Part shown: in pieces, positions 43,127-52,485 of the stretch
Layout of the letters: every line of letters starts with the position of its first letter
Numbering within the stretch: position 1 is the stretch's first letter
Assembly: GCA_020354025.1 (NCBI GenBank)
Contig: CP070638.1
Span: forward strand, 62,001 to 126,000
DNA: 64,000 bases
From: Fidelibacterota bacterium
GTDB taxonomy: Bacteria > Fidelibacterota > Marinisomatia > SCGC-AAA003-L08 > TS1B11
Direction: 5' to 3'
The notes under the pieces: generated by a model
The model's input: only the letters and a program-made list of their open reading frames with translations
Told to the model about the DNA's origin: nothing
The model's database searches: none
Translations under genes and position numbers: made by a program

Positions 43127-44137
43127 CTAGAGCTGATCTTTGAGTTTTTCAGCGCTCTCCTGCTCCATTTTGGCCTTGAGGATTGCGTTCTGAATCCTTC
43201 TGGATTTGGGATTCAGGCTCAGGGCTGTCCTCAGGTGTTCGAGGGCTTCGTCGAACTGACCGGCGTAGGTTTCTGCCAGTCCGAGGTTATAGAAGGTCTT
43301 GGCCTGGACTTCGAGTGACAGTCCCGTCTTGCTGATAGTTCCTCTCAGGATGGTCATACCCTCTTCCCACTCACCGATACGGAAATAACTGATGGCCTGG
43401 TCGACCTCCGGCAGCTGCTTGTCAGTAAGGAAAGCGGCATGTACCTGCACGTCGTACGGCGCAACCATCCGTATGAACTGCTGTGAAATATCCTTCAGGC
43501 ACCGGGCATAGAGAATGTTGCGATCAATATTTGCAGGATTTTGCTTATCAGCGCTCGTTCGGGCGGTTCGCTCTGCCGACAGGTTTTTAACCGCCAGGAT
43601 CCGAGCTGTCTGGATGTCAATGACTTGCAAGTTCGCAGTAACACGGTAAGTCCCCGTGCGGGTGTGAATCTGGTGGGTACGCCCCTGTTTATCCTTATAG
43701 GGCTCACCCTTTTTTAGGTTCTCCTGGTACTGGTCTGTCTGAATACGGCCAAAGATCAGGGCGGCCGTGCCGATGATCGTCCCGATCTCGGCTGCGGTAC
43801 TCTCGTCGATAATCCCCGTTTCACTCAGCGAATGTTCGGTCATTATCCGGGCCAGATTCTGCCGATCAAGAACCTCGAACTGCCCTGAGGTAAACAGGAC
43901 TGACGTGATTTCGTCAGCCATATCCTTGGCGTGGCCACCTTTCTTTCCTCGCTGATCCACTATGTCACCAATGGCAATCTTGCGGTATTCCTTTAGGTTT
44001 ATCTCCGCTGGACGTTTGACATTAATGTAGATAGAGGAGGTACCGCACCCCGCGATAACAATAGCAAGAAAAAATACCCAAACCGCTTTAAACGTGCTAA
44101 ATTCCGCGCTGATTTTTATGCAGGGGATGCCTTTCAT
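43127..44137 (-). CDS. CsgG/HfaB-like lipoprotein with C-terminal TPR
   Basis: A 336-residue lipoprotein: hydrophobic segment 20-30 and lipobox IAGC (Cys31). Residues 48-240 match a CsgG-like fold: 'YRKIAIGDIVDQRGKKGGHAKDMADEITSVLFTSGQFEVLDRQNLARIMTEHSLSETGIIDESTAAEIGTIIGTAALIFGRI', which in curli secretion forms an outer-membrane pore. Residues 265-325 contain tetratricopeptide-like helices ('FYNLGLAETYAGQFDEALEHLRTALSLNP'). No curli gene is nearby. It likely functions in envelope assembly, but the pore role is inferred from the family only. Confidence 0.8.
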   Translation of the reverse strand: MKGIPCIKISAEFSTFKAVWVFFLAIVIAGCGTSSIYINVKRPAEINLKEYRKIAIGDIVDQRGKKGGHAKDMADEITSVLFTSGQFEVLDRQNLARIMTEHSLSETGIIDESTAAEIGTIIGTAALIFGRIQTDQYQENLKKGEPYKDKQGRTHQIHTRTGTYRVTANLQVIDIQTARILAVKNLSAERTARTSADKQNPANIDRNILYARCLKDISQQFIRMVAPYDVQVHAAFLTDKQLPEVDQAISYFRIGEWEEGMTILRGTISKTGLSLEVQAKTFYNLGLAETYAGQFDEALEHLRTALSLNPKSRRIQNAILKAKMEQESAEKLKDQL

Positions 44138-44659
44138 GGTATTTTCCTCGATTGCAGGTCCCGGGATCGTTTGCGTGGTCAGAATCTACACGTAGATAGA
44201 TCAGACCTGCTGAATGGAAAACAAAGCCGTGATATGAATTGATTCCGTATCACGAAATGTAACCAAGAAAATCGGAGAAGACCATAGGTCAGGTTATTTC
44301 ATGTCTGGTAGTGAATGGCGAATAGACGACTGGTTAGCGAGGTCGAGGTATGCTGGTGGCTTCGTTCGGCTGCTGCACCTGCTCCTGCGCTGTGAACCCA
44401 ATCTATCGCTCCTTAGGCACGGAAATTGCAGTGAAGTGTAGCAGCGATTATGGAGTGTATCGAAAGCATGTTCGATATCTACAAGCTGATCAGAGATGAG
44501 CGTATTCCGAATACGGAGGCGGACTGTCTGATACCTGCCACGTGTGCATCCCACAGGACCAACGGGATTTGGCTATACCATCCGGTCGGTCGAAACCTTA
44601 CAGGTAGTCTTTTACCAGCTACTGCACTTTCACTCTAAAATTCCCACCAAAAAAGCTCA
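44138..44659. other. 522-base divergent intergenic region
   Basis: No convincing gene in any frame; two weak frames of about 60-85 codons lie across it. The gap holds the promoters for the CsgG-like gene (minus) and the lysozyme-like gene (plus), but I cannot place them. The right end has an AAAAAAGCTC stretch before the next ATG. Confidence 0.35.
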
Positions 44660-45223
44660 ATGCGTTACCTTCTAGTCATACTAAGTATACCCATAATACT
44701 GGGGAGCGGTATCCGTACCCATACCCCTAACGGTTTCCACTACCCAGATACGCGCCTACTTGTGCGGCTTGTTCTTAAGGGACAGGGTATGTGGTCTTCG
44801 GACGTGGAAGAGCTAGTAATCAGAACCGGTGCGGTGGAGAGCCATTTCAAGTTACGTGAAGGGATCGATAACGGCCCTGAGCTGGGCTTCTGGCAGATTC
44901 ATCCGCGGACTGCCCGGGACATTCTGTTCCGTTATCTTCAGCGCCCTGGCAGACAGGACTGGAAACAAAACCTTGAGAGAATCCTGGGATATAAGCTCTC
45001 TTGGCTATTAGAGAGACCGGGGCGCTTCGATGATGAGCTGCGAAACAACGACATCCTTGGGATTGCCCTGTGCCGGCTCTGGTATATGATGGCACCCTAT
45101 CCTATCCCTGATGCTCGCAACCTCCCGGCCCAGGCTTGGCTGTGGAAGAAATGGTTTAATACCCGTAAGGGTACCGGCACGACGCGGAGGTTTATTAGAA
45201 CCGCCCGTCGGCTGAGAGTCTAA
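44660..45223 (+). CDS. lysozyme-like/transglycosylase-like protein
   Basis: A 187-residue protein with an N-terminal hydrophobic segment (about 1-17). The core 'VEELVIRTGAVESHFKLREGIDNGPELGFWQIHPRTARDIL' resembles the catalytic-Glu segment of phage-type lysozymes and SLT transglycosylases, where the E of 'AVES' would be the acid and 'GFWQIHP' the following helix. The C-terminus is strongly basic. It could be a phage or tailocin relic, but no phage genes flank it. No RBS is clear. Confidence 0.6.
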   Translation: MRYLLVILSIPIILGSGIRTHTPNGFHYPDTRLLVRLVLKGQGMWSSDVEELVIRTGAVESHFKLREGIDNGPELGFWQIHPRTARDILFRYLQRPGRQDWKQNLERILGYKLSWLLERPGRFDDELRNNDILGIALCRLWYMMAPYPIPDARNLPAQAWLWKKWFNTRKGTGTTRRFIRTARRLRV

Positions 45224-45922
45224 GCGAATCCCATCAACAAAGGTTGGCCTATCTCATACTAGAAGCAGCTGCCCGGATACCGTGGGCGGTTCGGAGGAGT
45301 AATAGCTATATAATCCTAGTAAGAGAAGAAGACAGCATCGTGGATACTGTCGGTCTGTACCTGGAGCAGGACGACTTATATCGCTTGCGATATAAAGGAC
45401 GGAATTGTAAGCGGCCTTACTTCCCGCTGCCAGAGGTCGGATTATAGTGTATGGCTGCAAGAATATGCGACCAGTCGCCGGTCAATTCCCGTTCACCCTT
45501 CAAATCTTGCAGAAATATCAGCGCTGGATCTTCTTTAGGTATCTACCGGAATCATCGCCATGTGCCTGTCCGAGCTTGAGCGGAGCCCGTCCGGGTTGCG
45601 TCGATCACCGCTGATGCGGTTGTCGTGCATCGATGTATCTTTATGAGGTTTACGCAACTGAGCTACAAGGACTGGACCGTTGCTAATGATGGCTTCTATC
45701 TATTGCCTGTGGATCATAAATAAATCTGTTGATTCTCCTGAAATAATCAAGTGCAACCATGGAACTCTTATGGGGATCTTTTGGTAGCAGATAGTAGAGT
45801 AATCAAGACCTAGTAATCCTCAGTTACGAAGCGAATTTTCAGTGGGAGTCTTAAATTGTCTCATCCAGAGGAGTTGATTAATCTTGGTGTTACAATGGTT
45901 CCAGCTCCAATTTTCATCTGTC
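45224..45922. other. 699-base region without a supported gene
   Basis: The 67-codon plus frame at 45244-45447 begins with TTG, has no ribosome binding site and uses rare codons, so it is not called. A repeat-like GTCCGAGCTTGAGCGG (about 45570) distantly resembles the REP-type words at 15152-15223. Some bases before 45923 may form the leader of the Ig-like lipoprotein gene. Confidence 0.35.
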
Positions 45923-47728
45923 ATGCGCTATTGTATTCTGCGACCAACTTTGTTGTTAGCCGCGTTGCCTTGTGCCGCCTTGCTCTGGCACTGCGCTGCC
46001 GAGAATCCTCCGACTGGCGGACCACCGGATACCGAGGGGCCCCGTGTTATCCGTGTTGATCCACCCAGTGGCACCTTAGACCTGGACCTCAACCAGACCA
46101 TCGAAATCACCTTCAATGAACAGGTAGATCCGATATCCGTATCTAGCTCAATGATTTTCACCCCGGAGGTCAGCTTCACCGCCAGGGTCCGCGGCAAACG
46201 CGTTCTGATCCGCCCTGCCAGCACATCAGGCGCCCGGACAGATTCCTTTTCTGTGGGGAATTCGTTCGGGGTCGAAGCCGGTGGATTCCAGGACGGACGT
46301 ACCTACGTACTCACCCTCCAACGAGGCATTCGGGACTATCGGAAAAACGGCCTGGCTCGGTCCTACCAGCTGGTCTTCAGTACTGGCGGAAATATACCAA
46401 CCGGCCGTATTCAGGGGCGTATTACTGAATTCAACACCGAGCGCTCGGTAGGGGTGGGCCTTTTTTTACGGGTGGATAGCGGTTTTGTCCATGTCCAGAG
46501 TGTAGATTTGGCCGCCGATAGCAGCTTCTCTTTCGATTACCTAGCGGACGGTACCTACCGTCTGGCCGCAGTTGAGGGGGGATTGAGCGGTTTCCCCGCA
46601 GCCATCCATCGTCGACCGTATGCTCTATCTCCCGCAGACTCCCTGCTGATCCAGGGTGATACCATCACTACGGCACTTTGCCTGTCACCACCCCTGTCCC
46701 GTCCCCAAATACAATCGGTAGAATGGATAACGCCCACTTATGTGGCTATCACCTTTGACATGCCCCTCGGCGAGGCGCAGCTCCCGCCGAATCTTTATCC
46801 AACTGATGATCCCCTAACCTTCGGTCACTTATTACGTCCCGAGACACAGACTTCGGATACTACGGTCATCGATCTGGGGCTGGGGCACGATTGGCTGGGT
46901 GAATCCTACCGGCTGGAACCACTGGCTATTCCCACACCTGAACTGGTGGATACTCTTCCACCAATTTCTGTGGTTTCAGGTGGCAAGGTGGTCCTTGAGC
47001 CTTCAATCGGTGGAGACAGTAGTCATTTCGGGGATATCTCAGGAAATAATCGTTATGGGGGGATACAGGGCCGGATTGTTTTTTCAGAGCCGGTGCATCT
47101 ACCTCCAGGTTTCACAGCCCGCTTGAGCGGCAAGGAAACCGTATCCCAGGGAGAACCATCGAGGCGCCCTGGACATGCCGTGGATCTGCCTCTGAATCAG
47201 GAGACACCACTGGTCGCGATCCTGGACGTACCTGAACCGGAACGATACGACCGGATGACTTTTTCCGGGTGGGAGATTACCGATGAAGCCGGGAATGCCA
47301 TGACCGATTCACTCATTAGCTTCACTCTCGTCAGTAATCCCCCCAGAGCCACGGGCAGTATTCGAGGCACAATTGTCGGATTTTCCGGCCGGGTGGTGGT
47401 GGAGGCCCGGGACGCTGCTACAGGCCGATGCGTCACCTATACTGTCACAGATTCAGCTAACCTGAACAGTGAGGATAGCCAGATACGCTACGTCCTAACT
47501 GATATCCTTCCCGGTTTTTATACCATCTTCGGGCATGAGCAGGTGGGTATCTCCCCTGTGCCCTACTACAGTGGCCGCTGGGAGCCCTACCAGAGAGCCG
47601 CCCGCTTCGGATCATATCCCGAGGTGATAGAGGTGCGTCCCCGCTGGGAAGTGGACGGTATTGATATTAACTTCAAGGTTGCGACTCCAATTCTGCCTCT
47701 AGATGATAATGCTATAAAAAGGGAATAA
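45923..47728 (+). CDS. lipoprotein with N-terminal SbsA-type Ig-like domain
   Basis: About 601 residues. A hydrophobic signal is followed by Cys24 and the linker 'AENPPTGGPPDTEGPRVIRVDPPSGT', the PTGGPxD linker typical of FCB lipoproteins with an SbsA Ig-like domain (residues 40-140, 'LNQTIEITFNEQVDPISVSSSMIFTP'). The rest is beta-rich with several further domains. The longer frame to 45884 adds a polar N-terminus, so the ATG at 45923 is preferred. Its stop is directly followed by the next ATG (47729), so it is cotranscribed with the mannose-1-phosphate guanylyltransferase. Role unknown, probably surface. Confidence 0.8.
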   Translation: MRYCILRPTLLLAALPCAALLWHCAAENPPTGGPPDTEGPRVIRVDPPSGTLDLDLNQTIEITFNEQVDPISVSSSMIFTPEVSFTARVRGKRVLIRPASTSGARTDSFSVGNSFGVEAGGFQDGRTYVLTLQRGIRDYRKNGLARSYQLVFSTGGNIPTGRIQGRITEFNTERSVGVGLFLRVDSGFVHVQSVDLAADSSFSFDYLADGTYRLAAVEGGLSGFPAAIHRRPYALSPADSLLIQGDTITTALCLSPPLSRPQIQSVEWITPTYVAITFDMPLGEAQLPPNLYPTDDPLTFGHLLRPETQTSDTTVIDLGLGHDWLGESYRLEPLAIPTPELVDTLPPISVVSGGKVVLEPSIGGDSSHFGDISGNNRYGGIQGRIVFSEPVHLPPGFTARLSGKETVSQGEPSRRPGHAVDLPLNQETPLVAILDVPEPERYDRMTFSGWEITDEAGNAMTDSLISFTLVSNPPRATGSIRGTIVGFSGRVVVEARDAATGRCVTYTVTDSANLNSEDSQIRYVLTDILPGFYTIFGHEQVGISPVPYYSGRWEPYQRAARFGSYPEVIEVRPRWEVDGIDINFKVATPILPLDDNAIKRE

Positions 47729-48787
47729 ATGCACTGTGTTATACTGGCGGGTGGAGCTGGGACCCGTTTCTGGCCCAGAAGCCGGCGCCAACACCCCAAA
47801 CAACTTCTTGACCTTGTCAACAATAAATCACTTATTGCCCAAACCGCTCACCGACTGGAGAAGGATGCTAGCTGTGAAGGTCTCTATGTAGTGGCTTCCG
47901 GTGCTCTTACCCAACAGATCAAGACTGCAATTCCCCATGTGCCGGAAGAAAACCTTTTTATTGAACCCAGCGGCCGGAATACCGCCCCGGCTATCGCCCT
48001 GGCAGCCTTTATCCTACGTAAACGTTTTGGGGATGGTGTTATGGGGGTGTTCCCAGCGGATCACTTAGTCAGAAAAGAGAAACAGTTCTACCGGGCCCTC
48101 ACTCAGGCAAGGAAGAAAGCCGTCGAGGGACCCAACCTCGTCACCCTCGGTATCCAGCCCACACGGCCCGCTACCGGTTTCGGCTATGTCCAGTTCAACC
48201 GAGATAATGATGGTGATGTCCACCCAGTGGTTCGCTTCACGGAAAAGCCTGACCTTGAGACGGCGAAAAGGTTCCTTGAGGACGGTGATCATCTCTGGAA
48301 CGGCGGCATGTTCATCTGGCAGGTAAGCACTATTCTGGATACTCTGGCTAAGTGCCTCCCAACAACCTATAATAAGATGGCAGATATTGAGCACCTCATT
48401 GATACTCCCGACTTCCAGCCCGCCCTCGTCAAAATTTGGCCCAAGGTGGATTCTATCAGCATTGACTATGGCGTCCTGGAACACACCGAATCTATCTATA
48501 CGGTCGAAACCCGCTTCACCTGGAATGATCTGGGCAGCTGGCGGACCCTATACGATGAGCTTCCAAAAGATAAGGCCGGCAACGTTACCCGGGGCGATGT
48601 AACAATTCTGGACACACGAAACTCGTTGGTAGCTAGCGAGGGGCCTTACGTCGCCGCTATTGGTGTGGAAGATCTGGTTGTTGTCGCCACGAATGATGCA
48701 ACAATTGTCCTCCCCCGCTCCGAGAGCGAACGAGTGCAGGAGATTGTCCGCTGGCTACAGTCCCGTAATCGTGAGGAGCTGTTATAG
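47729..48787 (+). CDS. mannose-1-phosphate guanylyltransferase
   Basis: A 352-residue nucleotidyltransferase that makes GDP-mannose from mannose-1-phosphate and GTP. The pyrophosphorylase signature 'LAGGAGTRFWPRSRRQHPKQLLDL', then 'EPSGRNTAPAIALAA', 'VFPADHLV' and 'FTEKPDLETAKRFLEDGDHLWNGGMFIW' are intact. There is no fused isomerase domain. It follows the Ig-like lipoprotein without a gap and precedes a small conserved protein by two bases. Confidence 0.92.
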   Translation: MHCVILAGGAGTRFWPRSRRQHPKQLLDLVNNKSLIAQTAHRLEKDASCEGLYVVASGALTQQIKTAIPHVPEENLFIEPSGRNTAPAIALAAFILRKRFGDGVMGVFPADHLVRKEKQFYRALTQARKKAVEGPNLVTLGIQPTRPATGFGYVQFNRDNDGDVHPVVRFTEKPDLETAKRFLEDGDHLWNGGMFIWQVSTILDTLAKCLPTTYNKMADIEHLIDTPDFQPALVKIWPKVDSISIDYGVLEHTESIYTVETRFTWNDLGSWRTLYDELPKDKAGNVTRGDVTILDTRNSLVASEGPYVAAIGVEDLVVVATNDATIVLPRSESERVQEIVRWLQSRNREELL

Positions 48788-48789
48788 CC

Positions 48790-49095
48790 TTGTCCCCCCG
48801 GAAGCCAAACGGAAGACTGGAAATCCTGTACAATGAACTGGAAGAGGTGGCTGCTAACCTGGGTCTGCAGGTGATCCTTGACAGGGGACCTTTCACTGGG
48901 GGCGCCTGCCTCCTGGAGGGAGAGGAGCTTATCGTCCTTAACAAATCCACAACCCTTGAGCAAAGGACTCGTCTGCTGGCAGAGGCTCTGAGTCATAAAA
49001 ACCTCTCGGGCGTTTATCTAAAGCCCGCTGTTCGGGAAGCCATTGAAGATTATCTCGATTCAAGCTTACCTGGGGCAGAGGGATTTCAAACCTAG
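48790..49095 (+). CDS. small conserved protein of unknown function
   Basis: A 101-residue cytoplasmic protein starting with TTG, two bases after the guanylyltransferase stop. The pattern 'YNELEEVAANLGLQVILDRGPFTGGACLLEGEELIVLNKSTTLEQRTRLLAEALSH' followed by 'GVYLKPAVREAIEDYL' is seen in small hypothetical proteins of Bacteroidetes/Chlorobi-type genomes. No catalytic motif or known domain is recognised. Context suggests cotranscription rather than shared function. Confidence 0.6.
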   Translation: MSPRKPNGRLEILYNELEEVAANLGLQVILDRGPFTGGACLLEGEELIVLNKSTTLEQRTRLLAEALSHKNLSGVYLKPAVREAIEDYLDSSLPGAEGFQT

Positions 49096-49378
49096 GGTTT
49101 CGGATTGCGGATTCCTGGTTCCTAGTTCAAAGGATTATGAGGATTAACGAAAGAAAGTGGTCACATTTCAGAGTTTTGAGGAGGTGGAAGCCAGACAATT
49201 TGAAATCCTCATGATCTTGGTCGATGAAACCTGCTGAATGATTACTGGATTGATTAGTTTTCCTAATTAGTCAGACATCAAAGAATAGAAATTCTCATAA
49301 CCAGATAATATTCTGTGACAGATTTAGCAACTCGTAACAAGTAACTTGCAACCAATATATTAGTAAAAAGGAAAAGAT

Positions 49379-51475
49379 ATGTCCCAATACAAGACGGAGG
49401 ACATCCTCAACTTCGCGGTAGTCGGGCATGGCTCGGCGGGTAAGACCATCCTGTCCGAAGCCATGCTATTCAACGGCGGAGTAATTACCCGCATGGGTTC
49501 CATCGAGGCCGGAAATACTACATCTGACTACCATGAAGATGAGATTGAACGCCAGATATCCATTAATGCTTCTGTGCTAGGCCTTCCTTGGGGGGGGAAG
49601 AAATTCAACATCATAGACACCCCCGGATACACCGACTTCTACGGCGAGATGCAGGGTGCCCTGCGTGTGGCTGACTTTGCCGTAGTGGTAATCCATGGCG
49701 TATCGGGCATAGAGGTGGGTACGGAACAGGTGTGGAACTCCGCAACCAACTACGGCCTGCCGCATCTGATAGCAGTCAACATGTTGGACAAGGAGCATGC
49801 CGATTTCGACGCCGTAATCAGCCTAGCGCGCGAGCGATTCGGCTCCAAAGTATTCCCCGTTAATGTGCCCGTTAATCAAGGGCCCGGCTTCAACCAGGTG
49901 GCCGACGTACTCCGCAAAGAGTTTTTCACATATAAAACCAACGGTTCCGGGCAGTATACACAGGAGCCCCTGTCGGGGGAGTGGGCCAAACGGATTGATA
50001 CACTCCACGAGGAGCTAATTGAGCTGGTGGCTGAGTCGGACGACACTCTCTTGGAGAAGTTCTTTGAGCAGGACAGGCTTACAGAAGAGGAGCTCCGGAG
50101 CGGCCTCCACGGAGCCCTCATGAACGGTTCTCTAATTCCGGTTTTCGCCGTCTCCGCCCTTACAAACATTGGCGTGCACCGCATGATGGATGTACTTGCC
50201 AAGTACGGTCCCTGCGCCGCCGACTTCAAGGAAGTGAAGGGCAAAGCCAGCGTTGATCACGAAGACGAAATTACACTGCCCGCTACCGAACAAAGCCCCA
50301 GCTCCGCCTTTGTTTTCAAGACTGTCAGCGAACCTCATCTGGGTGAGTTGTCGTTCTTCCGAGTTTATTCAGGTAAGGTGAAAGTTGGTGCCGACCTTAC
50401 TAACACCAGCCGGAGTCGGCAGGAGCGGATAGGTACCGTCTACAGTATGAACGGGAAGGACCGCAAAGACCTTGGTGAGGTGGTAGCCGGGGACGTCGCC
50501 GCAGTGGTTAAGCTCAAGCATACCCACACCGGCGACACCCTCAGTAATGGGGCAAATCCCATCGTACTGCCCGGCATACATTTACCCGAGCAGAAGATCC
50601 GCTCCGCTATCGTGCCCCGGGCCAGGGGCGACGAGGACAAGATCAGCAACGGACTGTCCACTCTGCATGAGGAGGATCCCACCTTCGTTTTCGGGTACGA
50701 CCCGGAGCTTAAGCAGACCATAATTTCAGGCCAGGGCGAGCTCCACCTGGAGACGGTCATCCGGCGGCTTAAACAACGGTTCAAGGTGGAAGTGGACCTG
50801 GTGCCCCCGAAGGTGCCGTATCGGGAAACCATTAGTGCCAGGGGTGAATCTAAATACCGCCACAAAAAGCAGACCGGCGGGGCGGGCCAGTTCGCCGAGG
50901 TCTGGATGTACATAGAACCCTTGCCGCTCGGCTCCGGCGTCGAGTTTGAAAGCAAGGTAGTGGGCATGGCCATCGACCGGGTATTCATCCCTTCCATTGA
51001 AAAGGGCATGCGGGCTGCTACCCAGGAAGGAGTACTGGCCGGATACCGCTGCGTAGATCTTAAGGCGGTTGTTTATGACGGCAAGCAGCACCCGGTAGAC
51101 TCTAAGGACATCGCTTTTCAGATAGCCGGGCGTGAAGCCTTCAAGGAGGCCTTCATGGATGCCCGGCCCAGACTGCTGGAGCCTATCTACGAAGTAGACG
51201 TTCTGGTACCCGAGGAATTTATGGGGGACGTTATGGGGGATATTTCGTCCCGCCGAGGCAAGGTCCTGGGCATGGAGACTGAGGGCAGGCACCAGAGAGT
51301 GAAGGCCCAGATCCCCCTAGCCAACCTGGACCAGTACGCCACCGCCCTACGCTCAATGACGGGGGGAAGGGGCGTCCACTCCCAGCGCTTCGATCACTAC
51401 GAGAACATTCCCCATGACGAGGAGCAGCGGGTTATCGCGGCGGCCAAGAAAGAAAAGGAAGAGGCCCAGGGTTGA
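49379..51475 (+). CDS. EF-G-like GTPase with diverged G-domain motifs
   Basis: A 698-residue protein with the EF-G layout: GTPase domain (about 1-280), domain II, III, IV and V. The P-loop GHGSAGKT is at residues 16-23. The DTPGHVDF motif reads DTPGYTDF (80-87), so the catalytic histidine is tyrosine, and NKxD reads NMLD (134-137). These changes match the EF-G-like (EF-G2/FusA2) branch rather than housekeeping EF-G. Such paralogues may act in ribosome recycling or regulation. The genome presumably encodes a second, canonical fusA elsewhere. Downstream the HIT gene overlaps its stop. Confidence 0.88.
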   Translation: MSQYKTEDILNFAVVGHGSAGKTILSEAMLFNGGVITRMGSIEAGNTTSDYHEDEIERQISINASVLGLPWGGKKFNIIDTPGYTDFYGEMQGALRVADFAVVVIHGVSGIEVGTEQVWNSATNYGLPHLIAVNMLDKEHADFDAVISLARERFGSKVFPVNVPVNQGPGFNQVADVLRKEFFTYKTNGSGQYTQEPLSGEWAKRIDTLHEELIELVAESDDTLLEKFFEQDRLTEEELRSGLHGALMNGSLIPVFAVSALTNIGVHRMMDVLAKYGPCAADFKEVKGKASVDHEDEITLPATEQSPSSAFVFKTVSEPHLGELSFFRVYSGKVKVGADLTNTSRSRQERIGTVYSMNGKDRKDLGEVVAGDVAAVVKLKHTHTGDTLSNGANPIVLPGIHLPEQKIRSAIVPRARGDEDKISNGLSTLHEEDPTFVFGYDPELKQTIISGQGELHLETVIRRLKQRFKVEVDLVPPKVPYRETISARGESKYRHKKQTGGAGQFAEVWMYIEPLPLGSGVEFESKVVGMAIDRVFIPSIEKGMRAATQEGVLAGYRCVDLKAVVYDGKQHPVDSKDIAFQIAGREAFKEAFMDARPRLLEPIYEVDVLVPEEFMGDVMGDISSRRGKVLGMETEGRHQRVKAQIPLANLDQYATALRSMTGGRGVHSQRFDHYENIPHDEEQRVIAAAKKEKEEAQG

Positions 51476-51966
51476 ACTTCGAGCGGCTATGGGCACCCTG
51501 GCGCATGGAATACATCCGAACCCCGGAAATGGCTGACGAATGTATCTTCTGCGATAAACCAGCAGCCGACAAAGACCGGGAGAACCTCATTGTCTATCGG
51601 GGGCAGCACGCTTTCTTGATGATGAACCTGTACCCTTATAACAATGGGCACGTCCTGGTTGCCCCTTACCGGCACGTCTCCGAGTTTGATGGCCTTGAAC
51701 CACATGTGCAGTTAGAGATGCTTGACCTGGTCAGCCGGGCCATGACCATTATGCGAGGGGAGATGCAGGCCGGTGGTTTCAACTTCGGGGCCAATATAGG
51801 AACCGCGGCCGGAGCAGGAATCGAGGAGCACGTACACCTGCACCTGGTCCCCCGCTGGATCGGTGACACCAATTTCATGCCGGTAATCGGCGCGGCTAAG
51901 GTCCAGGTGCAGTCACTCCGGGAAACCCGGGATCTGCTGGCAGCGGGATTTGAGCAATCTGACTAG
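51472..51966 (+). CDS. HIT-family nucleotide-binding protein
   Basis: A 164-residue protein with a conserved histidine triad in 'EEHVHLHLVPRW' (His120, 122, 124) and two N-terminal cysteines in 'CIFC' (24, 27) that often bind zinc in this subfamily. HIT proteins hydrolyse or transfer nucleotidyl groups from dinucleotides such as Ap4A. The start is TTG, overlapping the EF-G-like stop codon by four bases, so it is translationally coupled to it. Substrate unverified. Confidence 0.9.
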   Translation: MNFERLWAPWRMEYIRTPEMADECIFCDKPAADKDRENLIVYRGQHAFLMMNLYPYNNGHVLVAPYRHVSEFDGLEPHVQLEMLDLVSRAMTIMRGEMQAGGFNFGANIGTAAGAGIEEHVHLHLVPRWIGDTNFMPVIGAAKVQVQSLRETRDLLAAGFEQSD

Positions 51967-52485
51967 ATTGCCGATAACACCAAGAATATTATCCAGGCCT
52001 TAGCCGGAATCAGGCAAGTTAAGGTACTGGATAAGCGTCAAATATTTAGATTGAATCTACTTCAGCAGCACCATCGTTGTTGAAGTTGTGTATCCGGTAG
52101 TTTCCAGCCAGGTAGTGTAAACACCGGTTGGCACTTCCCGCCCGTCGTAACTTCGCCCGTTCAAGATCGCTTGATGGTACTGGTATCTGTACTTTTTTGC
52201 CTACCTGTAGCGGCATAAGGCGCATTCCCGGGTTGCAGGAGCTAAAGGCCTATGGCAGTTTTTCCTGGACCGGGAATTGTGGCTGTAGAATCCCCCTCGG
52301 AAAATGAGAAAGGAAACGAAAGACCTTCTATGCGTTTTCAACGGGTACTGGATCAAAATAGTGATGGTCGGGGCGTTATCAACCGATATCAAGGCTAAAG
52401 CAACGTTCCGGTTGACTGAGCAACATATAACAGCGAAACTCAATAAGTAGATATCGCTGAAACCGACAATAAAGGAGCTGAGTAA
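51967..52485. other. 519-base region holding a decayed sorting domain
   Basis: The region holds the remnant described at 52057-52200 and otherwise nothing clear. A minus frame at 52201-52539 overlaps the next gene and has no family pattern. Confidence 0.4.
52057..52200 (-). pseudogene. truncated FlgD-like C-terminal sorting domain
   Basis: A 47-codon minus-strand frame bounded by stops reads as the end of a sorting domain: 'NGRSYDGREVPTGVYTTWL' followed by 'TTMVLLK'. It closely resembles the tail of the propeller protein at 34355-35806 (WNGRTDDGREVPTGIYIARL...MVLLK). The NYPNPF half and the rest of the protein are absent, so this is a relic of a deleted secreted-protein gene. The coding part is not intact and is not expected to be expressed. 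Confidence 0.7.

Noticed and set aside
45244-45447. 67-codon plus-strand frame after the lysozyme-like gene
   Set aside because: TTG start, no ribosome binding site, rare codons and no recognisable family.
45640-45700. tRNA-like GCAACTGAGCTACAAGG segment
   Set aside because: A D-arm-like word occurs, but there is no matching T-arm, acceptor stem or anticodon loop.
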